Shown one piece after another: positions 5,538 to 13,000 of a stretch of DNA of 13,292 nt. The translations under genes and the position numbers were made by a program. The stretch is from an uncultured cyanobacterium (GTDB lineage Bacteria > Cyanobacteriota > Vampirovibrionia > Gastranaerophilales > Gastranaerophilaceae). A model generated the notes under the pieces. The model did no database searches and was not told the origin of the DNA. It saw only the letters and a list, made by a program, of their open reading frames with translations. Each line of letters opens with the position of its first letter. Positions within the stretch are counted from its first letter, which is position 1. The DNA is taken from the NCBI GenBank assembly GCA_902495705.1, contig CABUXT010000041.1, positions 1-13,292 of the forward strand, in the 5' to 3' direction.

Positions 5538-6833
5538 ATGAAGAAGAAGTTAGGCTTATTATTGGCAACAATAATGGTAGTGAACACAGTATCAACAATG
5601 GCTTTTGCGTGGGAAAATCCATTAAAAAAATACAACCTGTATGAAGATGTTACAGGTGGAGGTTCAGGCAATGCTGAGGTGGAAAGAGCAATGGAAGAAT
5701 ATAACGCCAATTCTCTACGACCGGCAAGTGTTCCTTCTCAAAATCTGAATGCGTCAAGTTCAAGTTTGAATGACTATGATTTGACCAGTCTTTCTTCTCA
5801 AACAGAGGCTGAAGTGAAAGGGCGTAACGAAACACTAAGAGAATCTTCTCGAAATGTTTATGGTGACCCTGAATCAGTTCCGGGGTGGGAAGTTGGTCCT
5901 TCTTTCTATCCAAATCCGTCTTTTGATAGCATCAGAGAAAAATATCACAGAAGTGATTTCGCAGGATGTCTTCAAGAATGTATTTCTTATGTAAGATTAC
6001 ACCCTTATGATACTTTAGGGTTCTACTATTTAGCAATGTGCTATTCTAAAGTAAGTGACAAAGATAATGCGGTTTTGGCTTATGAAAAAGTTATTTCATT
6101 AAACGCAAATCCTATGATTGTAAAATATGCAACAAACGGCAGAAACTGTGTTATGGGCAACGATAGTGAGCAATGTTATCAAGATGTCAATGTTCCTGAA
6201 TTGAAATATCCGTACAGAGATATGGTTAATAACATGAATCTTACACCGGTTGACCCACAAACTCTTGTTAATAGAAACTTGGCTAAGGTTAGAGCAAAAT
6301 TGTCACCTGCTGAAACTAACGTAAACAACAACGACCCTAACAGCAAGGATAAAGATAAAGATAAGAATACAATTCAATTACCATTTGGTCAACAGGATGA
6401 AAAACTTGACAGATTCATCAATGCACCTTATGGCAACGGTTTGTCACCTGAATTGAACAAAGAATATAAACAACTTCAATTGAGAAAAATTCAAGAAACA
6501 ATTAACACAGGTGATGATACTCCTGCAAAAGACCAAAATAACAGACAAGATATCAAGAAATTTGATAAACAAAAATCTGATGCAGGAACTATCAAACTAG
6601 CTTATGATGCTCCATCTGATGTTATGGCTGATTTGTCAAAAAATCCTGAATATATTCAACAAAAGAAGGAACTTGATGAACTAAATATGCTTTTGGGTAA
6701 TGAAAAATCAAGTGACAGCAGTGATATGATGAATTTACTTCCATATATGTCAGAACAAGGAAATAAAAACTTATCACCTGAAGTTATTCAAGCAATGATG
6801 ATGAAATCAATGATGGGTGGTTTGAGCCTATAA
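5538..6833 (+). CDS. Exported TPR-containing protein, function unknown
   Basis: 431 aa from this start. It begins MKKKLGLLLATIMVVNTVST with a Sec cleavage site after AFA (residue 24). AGAGGA lies 7 nt before ATG. The frame stays open upstream to 5343, but that part reads through a GAGGG repeat and is not credible protein. Residues 127-195 form about two tetratricopeptide-like repeats (IREKYHRSDFAGCLQECISY; LGFYYLAMCYSKVSDKDNAV). The rest is low-complexity and probably disordered: Ser/Asn-rich 55-105, a DKDKDK stretch at 271-276, and a Met-rich C-terminus. LSPE recurs at 302-305 and 412-415. No enzyme motif is seen. A periplasmic or outer-envelope scaffold role is inferred. It is followed after 34 nt by a second TPR-like gene, probably co-transcribed. 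Confidence 0.85.
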   Translation: MKKKLGLLLATIMVVNTVSTMAFAWENPLKKYNLYEDVTGGGSGNAEVERAMEEYNANSLRPASVPSQNLNASSSSLNDYDLTSLSSQTEAEVKGRNETLRESSRNVYGDPESVPGWEVGPSFYPNPSFDSIREKYHRSDFAGCLQECISYVRLHPYDTLGFYYLAMCYSKVSDKDNAVLAYEKVISLNANPMIVKYATNGRNCVMGNDSEQCYQDVNVPELKYPYRDMVNNMNLTPVDPQTLVNRNLAKVRAKLSPAETNVNNNDPNSKDKDKDKNTIQLPFGQQDEKLDRFINAPYGNGLSPELNKEYKQLQLRKIQETINTGDDTPAKDQNNRQDIKKFDKQKSDAGTIKLAYDAPSDVMADLSKNPEYIQQKKELDELNMLLGNEKSSDSSDMMNLLPYMSEQGNKNLSPEVIQAMMMKSMMGGLSL

Positions 6834-6867
6834 ACGACGACAGCCGTACGACATTGGCAGGTTTGTT

Positions 6868-7467
6868 ATGACAATGCATTATGAAGAAGTAAAAAAAGAT
6901 TTTTTGTCAGGAAAAATCAAAGGTTGCAAAGCCTATTTTGAAAATAACAACTACTATGTCGAAGCAGGTTATTGTTGTATAGTTTTGGACGAATTAGATA
7001 AAGCAAAAGAGCTCTTTCAAAAGGTACAAGAGGTTGACACTCGTGCCAAATGGGGGCTCATTTTGTTACAGATGATAAAAGGTGATATTTTGACTTTTCC
7101 GACCTATTTCCAAATCCGTAATTTTTTAGAATTGGATTTGAGTATTTTAATCCTTTATTGTAAGGGTGAATATGTCGAAAAAATTATCAGATATGCTGAT
7201 TTTATGGCATATTACAATCCTGAGTGTTACAAATTTATTGGTCGAGCGTTTTGGGCAAATAATCTGATGTCTGCAGCGATGTTCTTTTTGCGCAGAGCAA
7301 AAGATAAATTTTATCAAGACCCTGAACTTCATTATTTATTGGCATATATTTTTTATCACAATGACAGAAATATCGATTTGGCAAAGAAAGCACTTGGTGC
7401 TTGTCTTGGTATTTTGCCTGAATATGCCCCTGCTAAAAAGTTGTACGCACAGATTGTACAAGGGTAA
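6868..7467 (+). CDS. Cytosolic TPR-like protein, function unknown
   Basis: 199 aa, with no signal peptide. Helical repeats resembling TPRs: YVEAGYCCIVLDELDKAKEL (residues 30-49, with FQKVQEVD after it), then a degenerate middle, FIGRAFWANNLMSAAMFFLR (about 123-142), and HYLLAYIFYHNDRNIDLAKK with ALGACLGILPEYAPAKKLYA. TPR proteins scaffold protein-protein contacts; the partner is unknown. GGCAGG at 6856-6861 is a weak SD 6 nt before this ATG. A second in-frame ATG lies at 6874. The 34-nt gap from the exported TPR protein suggests one operon, with an exported and a cytosolic member acting in the same process. No terminator is obvious before the repeat island that follows. Confidence 0.82.
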   Translation: MTMHYEEVKKDFLSGKIKGCKAYFENNNYYVEAGYCCIVLDELDKAKELFQKVQEVDTRAKWGLILLQMIKGDILTFPTYFQIRNFLELDLSILILYCKGEYVEKIIRYADFMAYYNPECYKFIGRAFWANNLMSAAMFFLRRAKDKFYQDPELHYLLAYIFYHNDRNIDLAKKALGACLGILPEYAPAKKLYAQIVQG

Positions 7468-7572
7468 TACTTACAGATGGCAAGAGGGCAAGAAGGGCAG
7501 GATGTCGAGCTTTTTTATGTTGTTGTTTCTTTGTTAAGTGCGCCGTGGAAACGGACTTGCTAAAAAGTCAAT

Positions 7573-7653
7573 GTCATTCCGAACTGACTAGAATATGAGT
7601 TGAGATGAAATCGAAACGTAATATTCTGTTCCTACTCGGTGTTTCGGAATCTC
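7573..7653 (+). repeat. REP unit, forward, long loop type II
   Basis: GTCATTCCGAA ... TTCGGAATCTC around a 59-nt loop (7584-7642). The loop has internal arms AGAATAT/ATATTCT. It matches, inverted, the loop of 8201-8281 at 58 of 59 positions by eye, although the enclosing stems differ. Confidence 0.85.
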
Positions 7654-7674
7654 TAATATAACACAAGAATCTAT

Positions 7675-7700
7675 GTCACCCTGAACTTGTTTCAGGGTCT
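7675..7700 (+). repeat. REP unit, forward, short loop
   Basis: GTCACCCTGAA, CTTGT, TTCAGGGTCT: a perfect 8-bp stem. It starts a composite that includes the next 55 nt, which recurs at 12920-13000. Confidence 0.8.
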
Positions 7701-7755
7701 TTTCCATAATTAATATTTAACAAATGTTACTATTGATAAATTTTGATTATTGAGA
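7701..7755 (+). repeat. 55-nt inter-REP spacer repeat, copy 1
   Basis: Begins TTTCCATAATTAATATTTAA and matches 12946-13000 at about 49 of 55 positions with no length change. It joins a forward short unit to a reverse unit in both places. Confidence 0.75.
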
Positions 7756-7831
7756 GTATACTGAATCTACGCAGTCGCATTAAACGTGCCTCCACTTCGT
7801 TTCGCACTCTGCTCCTGCTGTTCAGAATGAC
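7756..7831 (-). repeat. REP unit, reverse, long loop type I
   Basis: Right arm TTCAGAATGAC (7821-7831). The left arm AGTATACTGAA is decayed by one base within the stem. The 55-nt loop (7766-7820) is nearly the same as 3872-3926. Confidence 0.75.
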
Positions 7832-7843
7832 AGTTAAGTTTTT

Positions 7844-7907
7844 GTCATTACGAGGAGCTTTGACTTGCAAATGTACCAATGGTTTTAACGGAGTGACGTG
7901 GTAATCC
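7844..7907. repeat. Second intergenic repeat type (GTCATTACGAGGAG)
   Basis: GTCATTACGAGGAG ... GTGACGTGGTAATCC: ATTAC pairs with GTAAT around a longer interior. It resembles the common GTCATTGCGAGGAG-type bacterial intergenic repeat and has a different core from the REP units above. One copy only. Confidence 0.4.
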
Positions 7908-7951
7908 ACAACACATAGGTCCTGTCCCCCTCCTCGAAATCAAAGATTTTG

Positions 7952-7972
7952 GTCCTCCCGCCAAGGGAGGAC
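7952..7972. repeat. GTCCTCCC/GGGAGGAC hairpin
   Basis: An 8-bp GC-rich stem with loop GCCAA. A weaker AAATC/GATTT pair lies just before it and GCGCTATGCGC just after. No T-run follows, so it is not called a terminator. Confidence 0.5.
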
Positions 7973-8042
7973 ATAGGGCGCTATGCGCATGAGACATTGT
8001 ATTGGCTATTATTCTATTTGAAATAGAATCTCAAGTCGAACA

Positions 8043-8080
8043 CCCCTCTCCCTAACCCTCTCCCACAAGGGGCGAGGGAA
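8043..8080 (+). repeat. GAGGG hairpin element, copy 3
   Basis: 38 nt, almost the same as 270-307 and 5348-5385. Here it stands without the 193-nt repeat. Confidence 0.8.
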
Positions 8081-8085
8081 AATGT

Positions 8086-8112
8086 GTCATTCCGAACTTG
8101 GTTCGGAATCTC
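8086..8112 (+). repeat. REP unit, forward, short loop
   Basis: GTCATTCCGAA, CTTGG, TTCGGAATCTC: a perfect 8-bp stem of the ATTCCGAA class. Confidence 0.8.
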
Positions 8113-8133
8113 AAATTAAACACGCCGTTCACT

Positions 8134-8159
8134 GTCATTCTGAACTTGTTTCAGAATCT
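8134..8159 (+). repeat. REP unit, forward, short loop
   Basis: GTCATTCTGAA, CTTGT, TTCAGAATCT: a perfect stem of the ATTCTGAA class. It lies 48 nt after the previous unit in the same orientation. Confidence 0.8.
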
Positions 8160-8200
8160 TCAATTGAACACTTTAGGCTTATGCTTAATTAGTTTTATAA

Positions 8201-8281
8201 GAGACCCTGAACCACCGAGTAGGAACAGAATATTACGTTTCGATTTCATCTCAACTCATATTCTAGTCAGTTCAGGGTGAC
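8201..8281 (-). repeat. REP unit, reverse, long loop type II, at the der 3' end
   Basis: Stem GAGACCCTGAA / TTCAGGGTGAC around a 59-nt loop (8212-8270) with arms AGAATAT/ATATTCT. It ends 4 nt from the der stop codon, so der mRNA would carry this hairpin at once after its coding sequence. Confidence 0.85.
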
Positions 8282-8285
8282 AACC

Positions 8286-9614
8286 TTACCCTTTGTTGCC
8301 GCGCTCGCGCACAGAAATCCTTATCGGAGTTCCGAAGAACCCGAAAGCCTCACGTAATTTGTTTTCCAAATAGCGTTTGTAACTGTCTTTTAGCAACTCT
8401 TCACTATTTACAAATAATACAAAAGTCGGTGGTTGAGTTTTGGCTTGGGTTACATAATAAATTTTCAAACGTTTACCTTTAAAGCTTGTTGGCGGATTTA
8501 GTGCATAAGCTTCACTGATAACCTTATTCAACAAACCTGTAGAAACGCGCTTGATACATTGTTCGTACACTTCTAAGCTTTTGTCAAAAATCTGTCCTAA
8601 GCGCTGTTTTGTTACTGCGCTGATAAAGATTTTTGGCGCAAAGCTCAAAAATGGAATGTCTACCGCTAATTCTTTTTCAAATTTGTTAATGGTGTTTGCT
8701 TTTTTGTCTTCAATCAAATCCCATTTGTTGATTGCGACAATTAGACCTTTGCCTGCCTCTGTTACGATTGAAGAAATTTTCTTGTCTTGGTCAGAAATTC
8801 CTTCTTTTGCATCAATAACAAGCAATGCCACATCACAATCCCTGATTGAGCGGATTGCGCGGTCAACGGCAAATTTTTCTACGCCGTAATCAACTTTTGA
8901 TTTCTTTCTGATACCTGCGGTATCAACGATAATAAACTCTTTGTCTTTGTATGTTACATAGCTGTCGATACTGTCACGTGTTGTACCTGAAACATCTGAA
9001 ACAATTACTCTGTCTGCATTTAATAATGCGTTTACGATAGATGATTTCCCTGCGTTTGGACGACCGACAATTGCAATTTTTATGCGCTTGTCTTCTTCTT
9101 CCTCTTCAAGGATTTCAAAATCTTCTGTAACCAATTCTAACAAGTCGCCTACCCCACCTGAACCGTGTAGTGCCGAGATTCCGACAGGGTCACCGAGTGC
9201 CAATGAGTAAAAATCACTGGTCATCATTAATGATTCAGGGTTGTCGCATTTGTTTACGGCAAGAAAAACTGGTTTGCCTGATTGACGCAATACATTTGCA
9301 ATATCATAGTCAATCGGATTTATTCCATCTTTACCGTCTACAATAAAGATAATTTTTTCAGCTTCTTCGCAAGCCAATCTTGCTTGGTCAAAAATTGAAA
9401 CCATAATATCATCTTCGTCCCCCGGAATAATACCACCGGTGTCAATTACGGTAAATTGTTTGTTTTGCCACTCTACATCAAAATAAATTCTGTCGCGTGT
9501 AACCCCAGGCAAATCGTCTACAATTGAATGTCTTGCACCCACAAGACGATTGACAAATGTTGATTTACCTACGTTTGGTCTTCCGACTATTGCTACTATT
9601 GGTTTTCTTTTCAT
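8286..9614 (-). CDS. der: Ribosome biogenesis GTPase Der (EngA)
   Basis: 442 aa, typical for Der, an essential tandem-GTPase that matures the 50S ribosomal subunit. GTPase domain 1: P-loop GRPNVGKST (11-19), GVTRD (37-41), DTGG (58-61), NKCD (121-124), SAL (147-149). An acidic linker EEEEED lies at 170-175. GTPase domain 2: GRPNAGKSS (184-192), TTRDS (211-215), DTAGI (231-235), NKWD (296-299), SA (332-333). The KH-like C-terminal domain (about 355-442) has NPPTSFKGKRLKIYYVTQ and ends FFGTPIRISVRERGN. All G motifs are intact. No SD precedes ATG. An extended -10 box (TGATAGAAT) ends 6 nt before it, suggesting a leaderless mRNA. It is divergent from pgpH and convergent with the TPR operon. Confidence 0.97.
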   Translation of the reverse strand: MKRKPIVAIVGRPNVGKSTFVNRLVGARHSIVDDLPGVTRDRIYFDVEWQNKQFTVIDTGGIIPGDEDDIMVSIFDQARLACEEAEKIIFIVDGKDGINPIDYDIANVLRQSGKPVFLAVNKCDNPESLMMTSDFYSLALGDPVGISALHGSGGVGDLLELVTEDFEILEEEEEDKRIKIAIVGRPNAGKSSIVNALLNADRVIVSDVSGTTRDSIDSYVTYKDKEFIIVDTAGIRKKSKVDYGVEKFAVDRAIRSIRDCDVALLVIDAKEGISDQDKKISSIVTEAGKGLIVAINKWDLIEDKKANTINKFEKELAVDIPFLSFAPKIFISAVTKQRLGQIFDKSLEVYEQCIKRVSTGLLNKVISEAYALNPPTSFKGKRLKIYYVTQAKTQPPTFVLFVNSEELLKDSYKRYLENKLREAFGFFGTPIRISVRERGNKG

Positions 9615-9620
9615 AGGCTC

Positions 9621-9649
9621 ATTCTATCATGGAAACAAGTGAAAGTGAA
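9621..9649 (-). promoter_or_regulatory. Extended -10 promoter of der
   Basis: On the minus strand, TTCACT (9644-9649), 17-nt spacer ending in TGA, then TAGAAT (9621-9626). It is 6 nt from the start codon, so the transcript is predicted to begin at or next to ATG. Confidence 0.6.
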
Positions 9650-9701
9650 GATAAAAAGTAAATAAGCTTAAAGCTTTGTAAATTAAGACTTTTGCCCCCA
9701 C

Positions 9702-9740
9702 TTGAAAAATTTTAAATAAGTAATAAAATTGATATATCAA
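9702..9740 (+). promoter_or_regulatory. Promoter of the pgpH-ybeY-dgkA operon with a palindrome at the start site
   Basis: TTGAAA (9702-9707), 16-nt spacer, TAAAAT (9724-9729). The perfect 12-nt palindrome TTGATATATCAA (9729-9740) overlaps the predicted start near 9736. It could be an operator, but in DNA this AT-rich chance cannot be excluded. Confidence 0.45.
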
Positions 9741-9767
9741 AATAAAAGTAAAAATAGGATTATAAAC

Positions 9768-12011
9768 ATGATAAAAACTGAATATTTAAACAGGGTAAGA
9801 GATTTTCTGACCTCATCCAAAACAGTAAAATTGTTTTACTTAATCACTTTTACGGTTTTGCTTACTGCGATTGTTGCATCTCAGAACTTCTTTTTCCAAA
9901 GTATTATTGAAAACGGAATCAGTAAGAAAGATATCGTTGCTCAAAAAACTTTGACGGTAGAAGATGTGAAACGTACGGAACAGCACAAAAGAGAAGTAGC
10001 CCAAAAGGTTGAACCTATTTTGGTTCCTGCAGAAGATGATTTTATTAAATCAAACCTTGAAACTATCCAAAATTCAGTTCTTCAAATCAGAAAGAAAAAT
10101 TCAACCGAAAAAGAAAAAATTGATGAATTGAACATTCTTTTTGACTTGTCTGATAATCCTAAAAAAGATTTTATAATTGACTTTTTACTTCACGTTGATG
10201 AGCCGAGTTTGCGCGAAGCCTTTGATAAAGCATCTTTGTCTTTGGTAAACATTTTGCAAGTCGGTATCACTGAAAACGATTACGAAAAAGACAATATCAA
10301 ATCACTTATTCAAAACAATTTGGTTACAAATGTTTCAAAACGCCAAATTTCAGTTATTACAGCGTTGTTAGAACAAGTTATTGTGCCGAATCTTGTTGTA
10401 GATGATGCGGCAACAGAAATTGCAAAAGTCAACGCACAAGAGGCTGTGAAACCTTATAAAGTAACCTTCCAAAAAGGTGAAAAAATTGTATTTGAAGGTG
10501 AACCGGTAACAAGGTTAAAACGAGATGCCCTAAGAGAGGCAGGGTACAATGTATATGAGCTTAATTGGCAGGGAATTTTGTCAATTTATATTCTTGTATT
10601 GCTTGTTACACTTATCTTTATAGCATATTTAAAAGTCTTTGAAAAGAAACTTTTAGAACCCAGATATATGTCGCTTGCAGGCATGTTGACTATATTAACA
10701 TGTATTACTGCGGTTGTATTGCCAACAGGTTCTTCTCCATATATATTGCCGATTCCTGGGGTAATTATTATCTCTGCGATATTTTTAAACCCAAGAGTTT
10801 CATTTTTGTTGGCGACCTTGCTACTAACTGTATTAACGGTTGGTATGCAGTATGATGCTCAATTTATGATTGTATTTATCATCCTTTCTTTGATTGGTAT
10901 GATTACAATTTCTAAAATCAAATATACAAGAAGGGTTGACCTGATTAAGGTTGGTTTGAACCTTGGTATTGCAGGTGTTTTGATTATGCTCAGCTTGTAT
11001 TTTATCGACAAGTGTTTGATTGATGTAAGTAATTATTTGATTTTGCGCAATTGCGCTTATATCTTTGTAAACGGTGTGTTAAATTCAATTATCGTATTAG
11101 GGGCATCTCCGATTTTGGAAAACACTTTCCAAATTATTACACCTTACGGTTTGGCTGAATTGGGTGACCACAACCAGCCATTATTGAAACGTTTGCAAAT
11201 GGAGGCTCCAGGGACTTATCACCACAGTTTGATGGTTTCAACATTGTGTGAAGCAGCAGCCGAGGCAATCGGAGCAAATCCGATTTTGGCAAGGGTTGGT
11301 GCGTTTTATCACGATATAGGAAAATTAAAACGCCCATTGTTCTTTGTAGAAAACCAATCATATTTCGGTATAGAAAATCCACACAACAAACTTAATCCGA
11401 GGTTGAGTAAAATGGTTATCACCGCACACCCTAAAGACGGTGTTGAACTTGCAAAGAAAAACGGATTGCCTAGCGTAATTTGCGATTTTATTTTGCAACA
11501 CCATGGTGAAGGTTTGGCTAAATATTTCTATAACCAAGCAGTTCAAGAAGAAGGTATTGAAAATGTTAAGGAAGAACAATTCCGTTATACAGGTCCAAAA
11601 CCTAACACTAAAGAAACTGCAATACTTATGCTTGCAGATGCGGTTGAATCTGCAGTGCGCGCGATGAAAGGTGCAACTTCTGAAGAAATCGAAAATATTA
11701 TCGACAAAATTATTGTCGAAAGATTGAATGACGGTCAACTTGCAGACAGCCCTCTGACATTGAAGGATTTGAAAGTTATCGCGCTTACATTTAGCAGAAT
11801 TTTAAGAGGTATGCAACATAACAGAATCAAGTATCAAGAAAATATTGCAGAGGAATTTGCGAAAAACAAAATTGAAATGCCAAATAAAATTCTTGATGAA
11901 GATTTTGAAAAGAAAATAAAAGAACTTGAAAATTCTAAACAACCAAAACCGAGTGACGAACCTGAACCTAAAAAACAAGAAGGTTCAAATAATGAAAACA
12001 AGGATGCATAA
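9768..12011 (+). CDS. pgpH: PgpH-type 7TM-HD phosphohydrolase (c-di-AMP phosphodiesterase)
   Basis: 747 aa from this ATG (AGGA 9756-9759, 8 nt upstream). The frame is open to a TTG at 9729, but that start has no SD and would lie at the predicted transcription start. Order of parts: TM1 (about 22-44), extracytoplasmic 7TMR-HDED domain (about 45-265), a block of membrane helices (about 270-450), and a cytoplasmic HD domain. HD metal-ligand candidates: H485/H486 in TYHHSLMV, H515-D516 in FYHDIGKL, H554 in ITAHPKDG, H578/H579 in LQHHGEG, D624 in LADAVESA. PgpH homologues in Firmicutes hydrolyse cyclic di-AMP; that activity is inferred here. The charged C-terminal tail (about 35 aa) looks disordered. 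The stop overlaps the ybeY start (TAATG), so translation is probably coupled. Confidence 0.9.
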   Translation: MIKTEYLNRVRDFLTSSKTVKLFYLITFTVLLTAIVASQNFFFQSIIENGISKKDIVAQKTLTVEDVKRTEQHKREVAQKVEPILVPAEDDFIKSNLETIQNSVLQIRKKNSTEKEKIDELNILFDLSDNPKKDFIIDFLLHVDEPSLREAFDKASLSLVNILQVGITENDYEKDNIKSLIQNNLVTNVSKRQISVITALLEQVIVPNLVVDDAATEIAKVNAQEAVKPYKVTFQKGEKIVFEGEPVTRLKRDALREAGYNVYELNWQGILSIYILVLLVTLIFIAYLKVFEKKLLEPRYMSLAGMLTILTCITAVVLPTGSSPYILPIPGVIIISAIFLNPRVSFLLATLLLTVLTVGMQYDAQFMIVFIILSLIGMITISKIKYTRRVDLIKVGLNLGIAGVLIMLSLYFIDKCLIDVSNYLILRNCAYIFVNGVLNSIIVLGASPILENTFQIITPYGLAELGDHNQPLLKRLQMEAPGTYHHSLMVSTLCEAAAEAIGANPILARVGAFYHDIGKLKRPLFFVENQSYFGIENPHNKLNPRLSKMVITAHPKDGVELAKKNGLPSVICDFILQHHGEGLAKYFYNQAVQEEGIENVKEEQFRYTGPKPNTKETAILMLADAVESAVRAMKGATSEEIENIIDKIIVERLNDGQLADSPLTLKDLKVIALTFSRILRGMQHNRIKYQENIAEEFAKNKIEMPNKILDEDFEKKIKELENSKQPKPSDEPEPKKQEGSNNENKDA

Positions 12012-12526
12012 TGAATTATAACGTATTTATCGAAAACGAATATCAAGACTGGGATGTTGATATAGAATCTGTAAAAACATCTGTACAAAAGATTTTTGAT
12101 TATTATATGACCTGTCCTGAAATCGCTGATAATTGCTGTTTGCAAGGTTATGAATATGATTCTGTTGCGTTTGATATTTTATTTACGGATAGTAAAAAAA
12201 CTCATCAAATAAATAAAGAATATCGCAACAAGGATTATCCTGCTGATATTATTACATTTGCGGTATTTGCGGATTCTTCTGAAGATGAAAGGTTCGTTTT
12301 GGACTTGGAAATTAATTTAGGAGAGATTATAATAGGATTAGACAAGATAATTGAAGAATCTGAAAAGAAAGAGGTCTCAAAAGAAACAGAATTGGTGTTT
12401 ATGATAAGCCATGGAATTATGCATTTGTTGGGCTTTGACCACCAAACACAGGAAGAATTTGATTTTGTAGTTGCTCACCAAAAACAAGCACTGGAAAGTA
12501 TGGGGATTAAATATGACAAAATATAA
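12011..12526 (+). CDS. ybeY: Endoribonuclease YbeY
   Basis: 171 aa, slightly longer than the usual 150-160. YbeY is a zinc-dependent RNase needed for 16S rRNA 3'-end maturation and ribosome quality control. The metal-binding motif HGIMHLLGFDH (134-144) supplies H134, H138 and H144. NKEYRNKDYPADIITF (68-83) matches the family's N-x-x-Y-R-x-K-D-x-P-T-D-V-L-S-F, with conserved R72; here the usual T-D-V-L-S is A-D-I-I-T. NLGEIIIG (102-109) matches the LGDI/V segment. AAGGA at 12000-12004 precedes ATG by 6 nt. It overlaps pgpH by one base and dgkA by 14 bases. Confidence 0.95.
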   Translation: MNYNVFIENEYQDWDVDIESVKTSVQKIFDYYMTCPEIADNCCLQGYEYDSVAFDILFTDSKKTHQINKEYRNKDYPADIITFAVFADSSEDERFVLDLEINLGEIIIGLDKIIEESEKKEVSKETELVFMISHGIMHLLGFDHQTQEEFDFVVAHQKQALESMGIKYDKI

Positions 12527-12893
12527 GAAACAAAATTTTTCTAATACATTCAAAAATGCGAGAAAAGGTATGCGTTTGACATTGAAAAGCGAACGTAATT
12601 TGCGAATCCATTTGTTTGTCGCATCATTGGTTTTGGTGAGTGCATATTGTTTGAATTTTTCTATTAACAAATTTTGTATTTTGTTGTTGACAATTGCCGG
12701 AGTGATTTCTGCAGAGATGTTCAATTCTGCGATTGAATTTTCGTTGGATGCGATTTTTCATAATAAATTTAATAGAATGGTCGGAATGGCAAAGGATATC
12801 GCAGCAGGCGCAGTTATGATTGTGACTATCAGCGCAGTGCTAATTGGTGTACTTCTCTTCGCCCCTCCGTTGATTCAGTTGATTGTTGGATAG
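12513..12893 (+). CDS. dgkA: Diacylglycerol/undecaprenol kinase family protein
   Basis: 126 aa from the ATG at 12513, chosen for GGGGA 6 nt upstream. The open frame begins at 12471, deep inside ybeY. It is a small three-helix inner-membrane kinase (PF01219 type). Seen: the surface helix FKNARKGMRLTLKSERNLRI with E27, the active-site segment SAEMFNSAIE (E68, N71, E75), and AKDIAAGAVMI (93-103, D95). The AKD-AAGAV form is closer to Gram-positive-type undecaprenol kinases than to E. coli DgkA, so undecaprenol recycling for cell-wall synthesis is likely but not proven. It is the last gene of the operon. A REP hairpin followed by CTTTTCC lies 26 nt after its stop and may serve as the 3' end. Confidence 0.92.
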   Translation: MTKYKKQNFSNTFKNARKGMRLTLKSERNLRIHLFVASLVLVSAYCLNFSINKFCILLLTIAGVISAEMFNSAIEFSLDAIFHNKFNRMVGMAKDIAAGAVMIVTISAVLIGVLLFAPPLIQLIVG

Positions 12894-12919
12894 TAATCCA
12901 TAATGATTAATTTGTAATT

Positions 12920-12945
12920 GTCACCCTGAACTTGATTCAGGGTCT
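12920..12945 (+). repeat. REP unit, forward, short loop
   Basis: GTCACCCTGAA, CTTGA, TTCAGGGTCT, 26 nt after dgkA. The TCTTTTCC that follows gives it a weak terminator look. Confidence 0.8.
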
Positions 12946-13000
12946 TTTCCATAATTAATATTTAACAAATGTAGTTATAGATAAATTCTGATTATTGAAA
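12946..13000 (+). repeat. 55-nt inter-REP spacer repeat, copy 2
   Basis: Same length as 7701-7755 and about 49 of 55 identical. It joins a forward unit to a reverse unit, as at copy 1. Confidence 0.75.

Noticed and set aside
7468..7572. Stretch after the second TPR gene before the first REP unit
   Set aside because: I looked for a terminator or RNA; only a weak CCGT/ACGG pair and a CTTTTTTA run that is not next to a stem were seen, so nothing is called.
8098..8280. 60-aa plus-strand open frame
   Set aside because: It translates three REP units in a row (VILNLFQNLQ is a typical REP translation) and has no start signals.
7573..8281. Integron attC sites or a CRISPR array
   Set aside because: The hairpins have loops of varied length but no GTTRRRY-type sites, no cassette genes, and no regular spacer-repeat periodicity; units are inverted relative to each other.
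9729..9767. TTG start for pgpH giving 13 extra residues
   Set aside because: No SD, it lies inside the palindrome at the predicted transcription start, and ATG at 9768 has a well-spaced AGGA.
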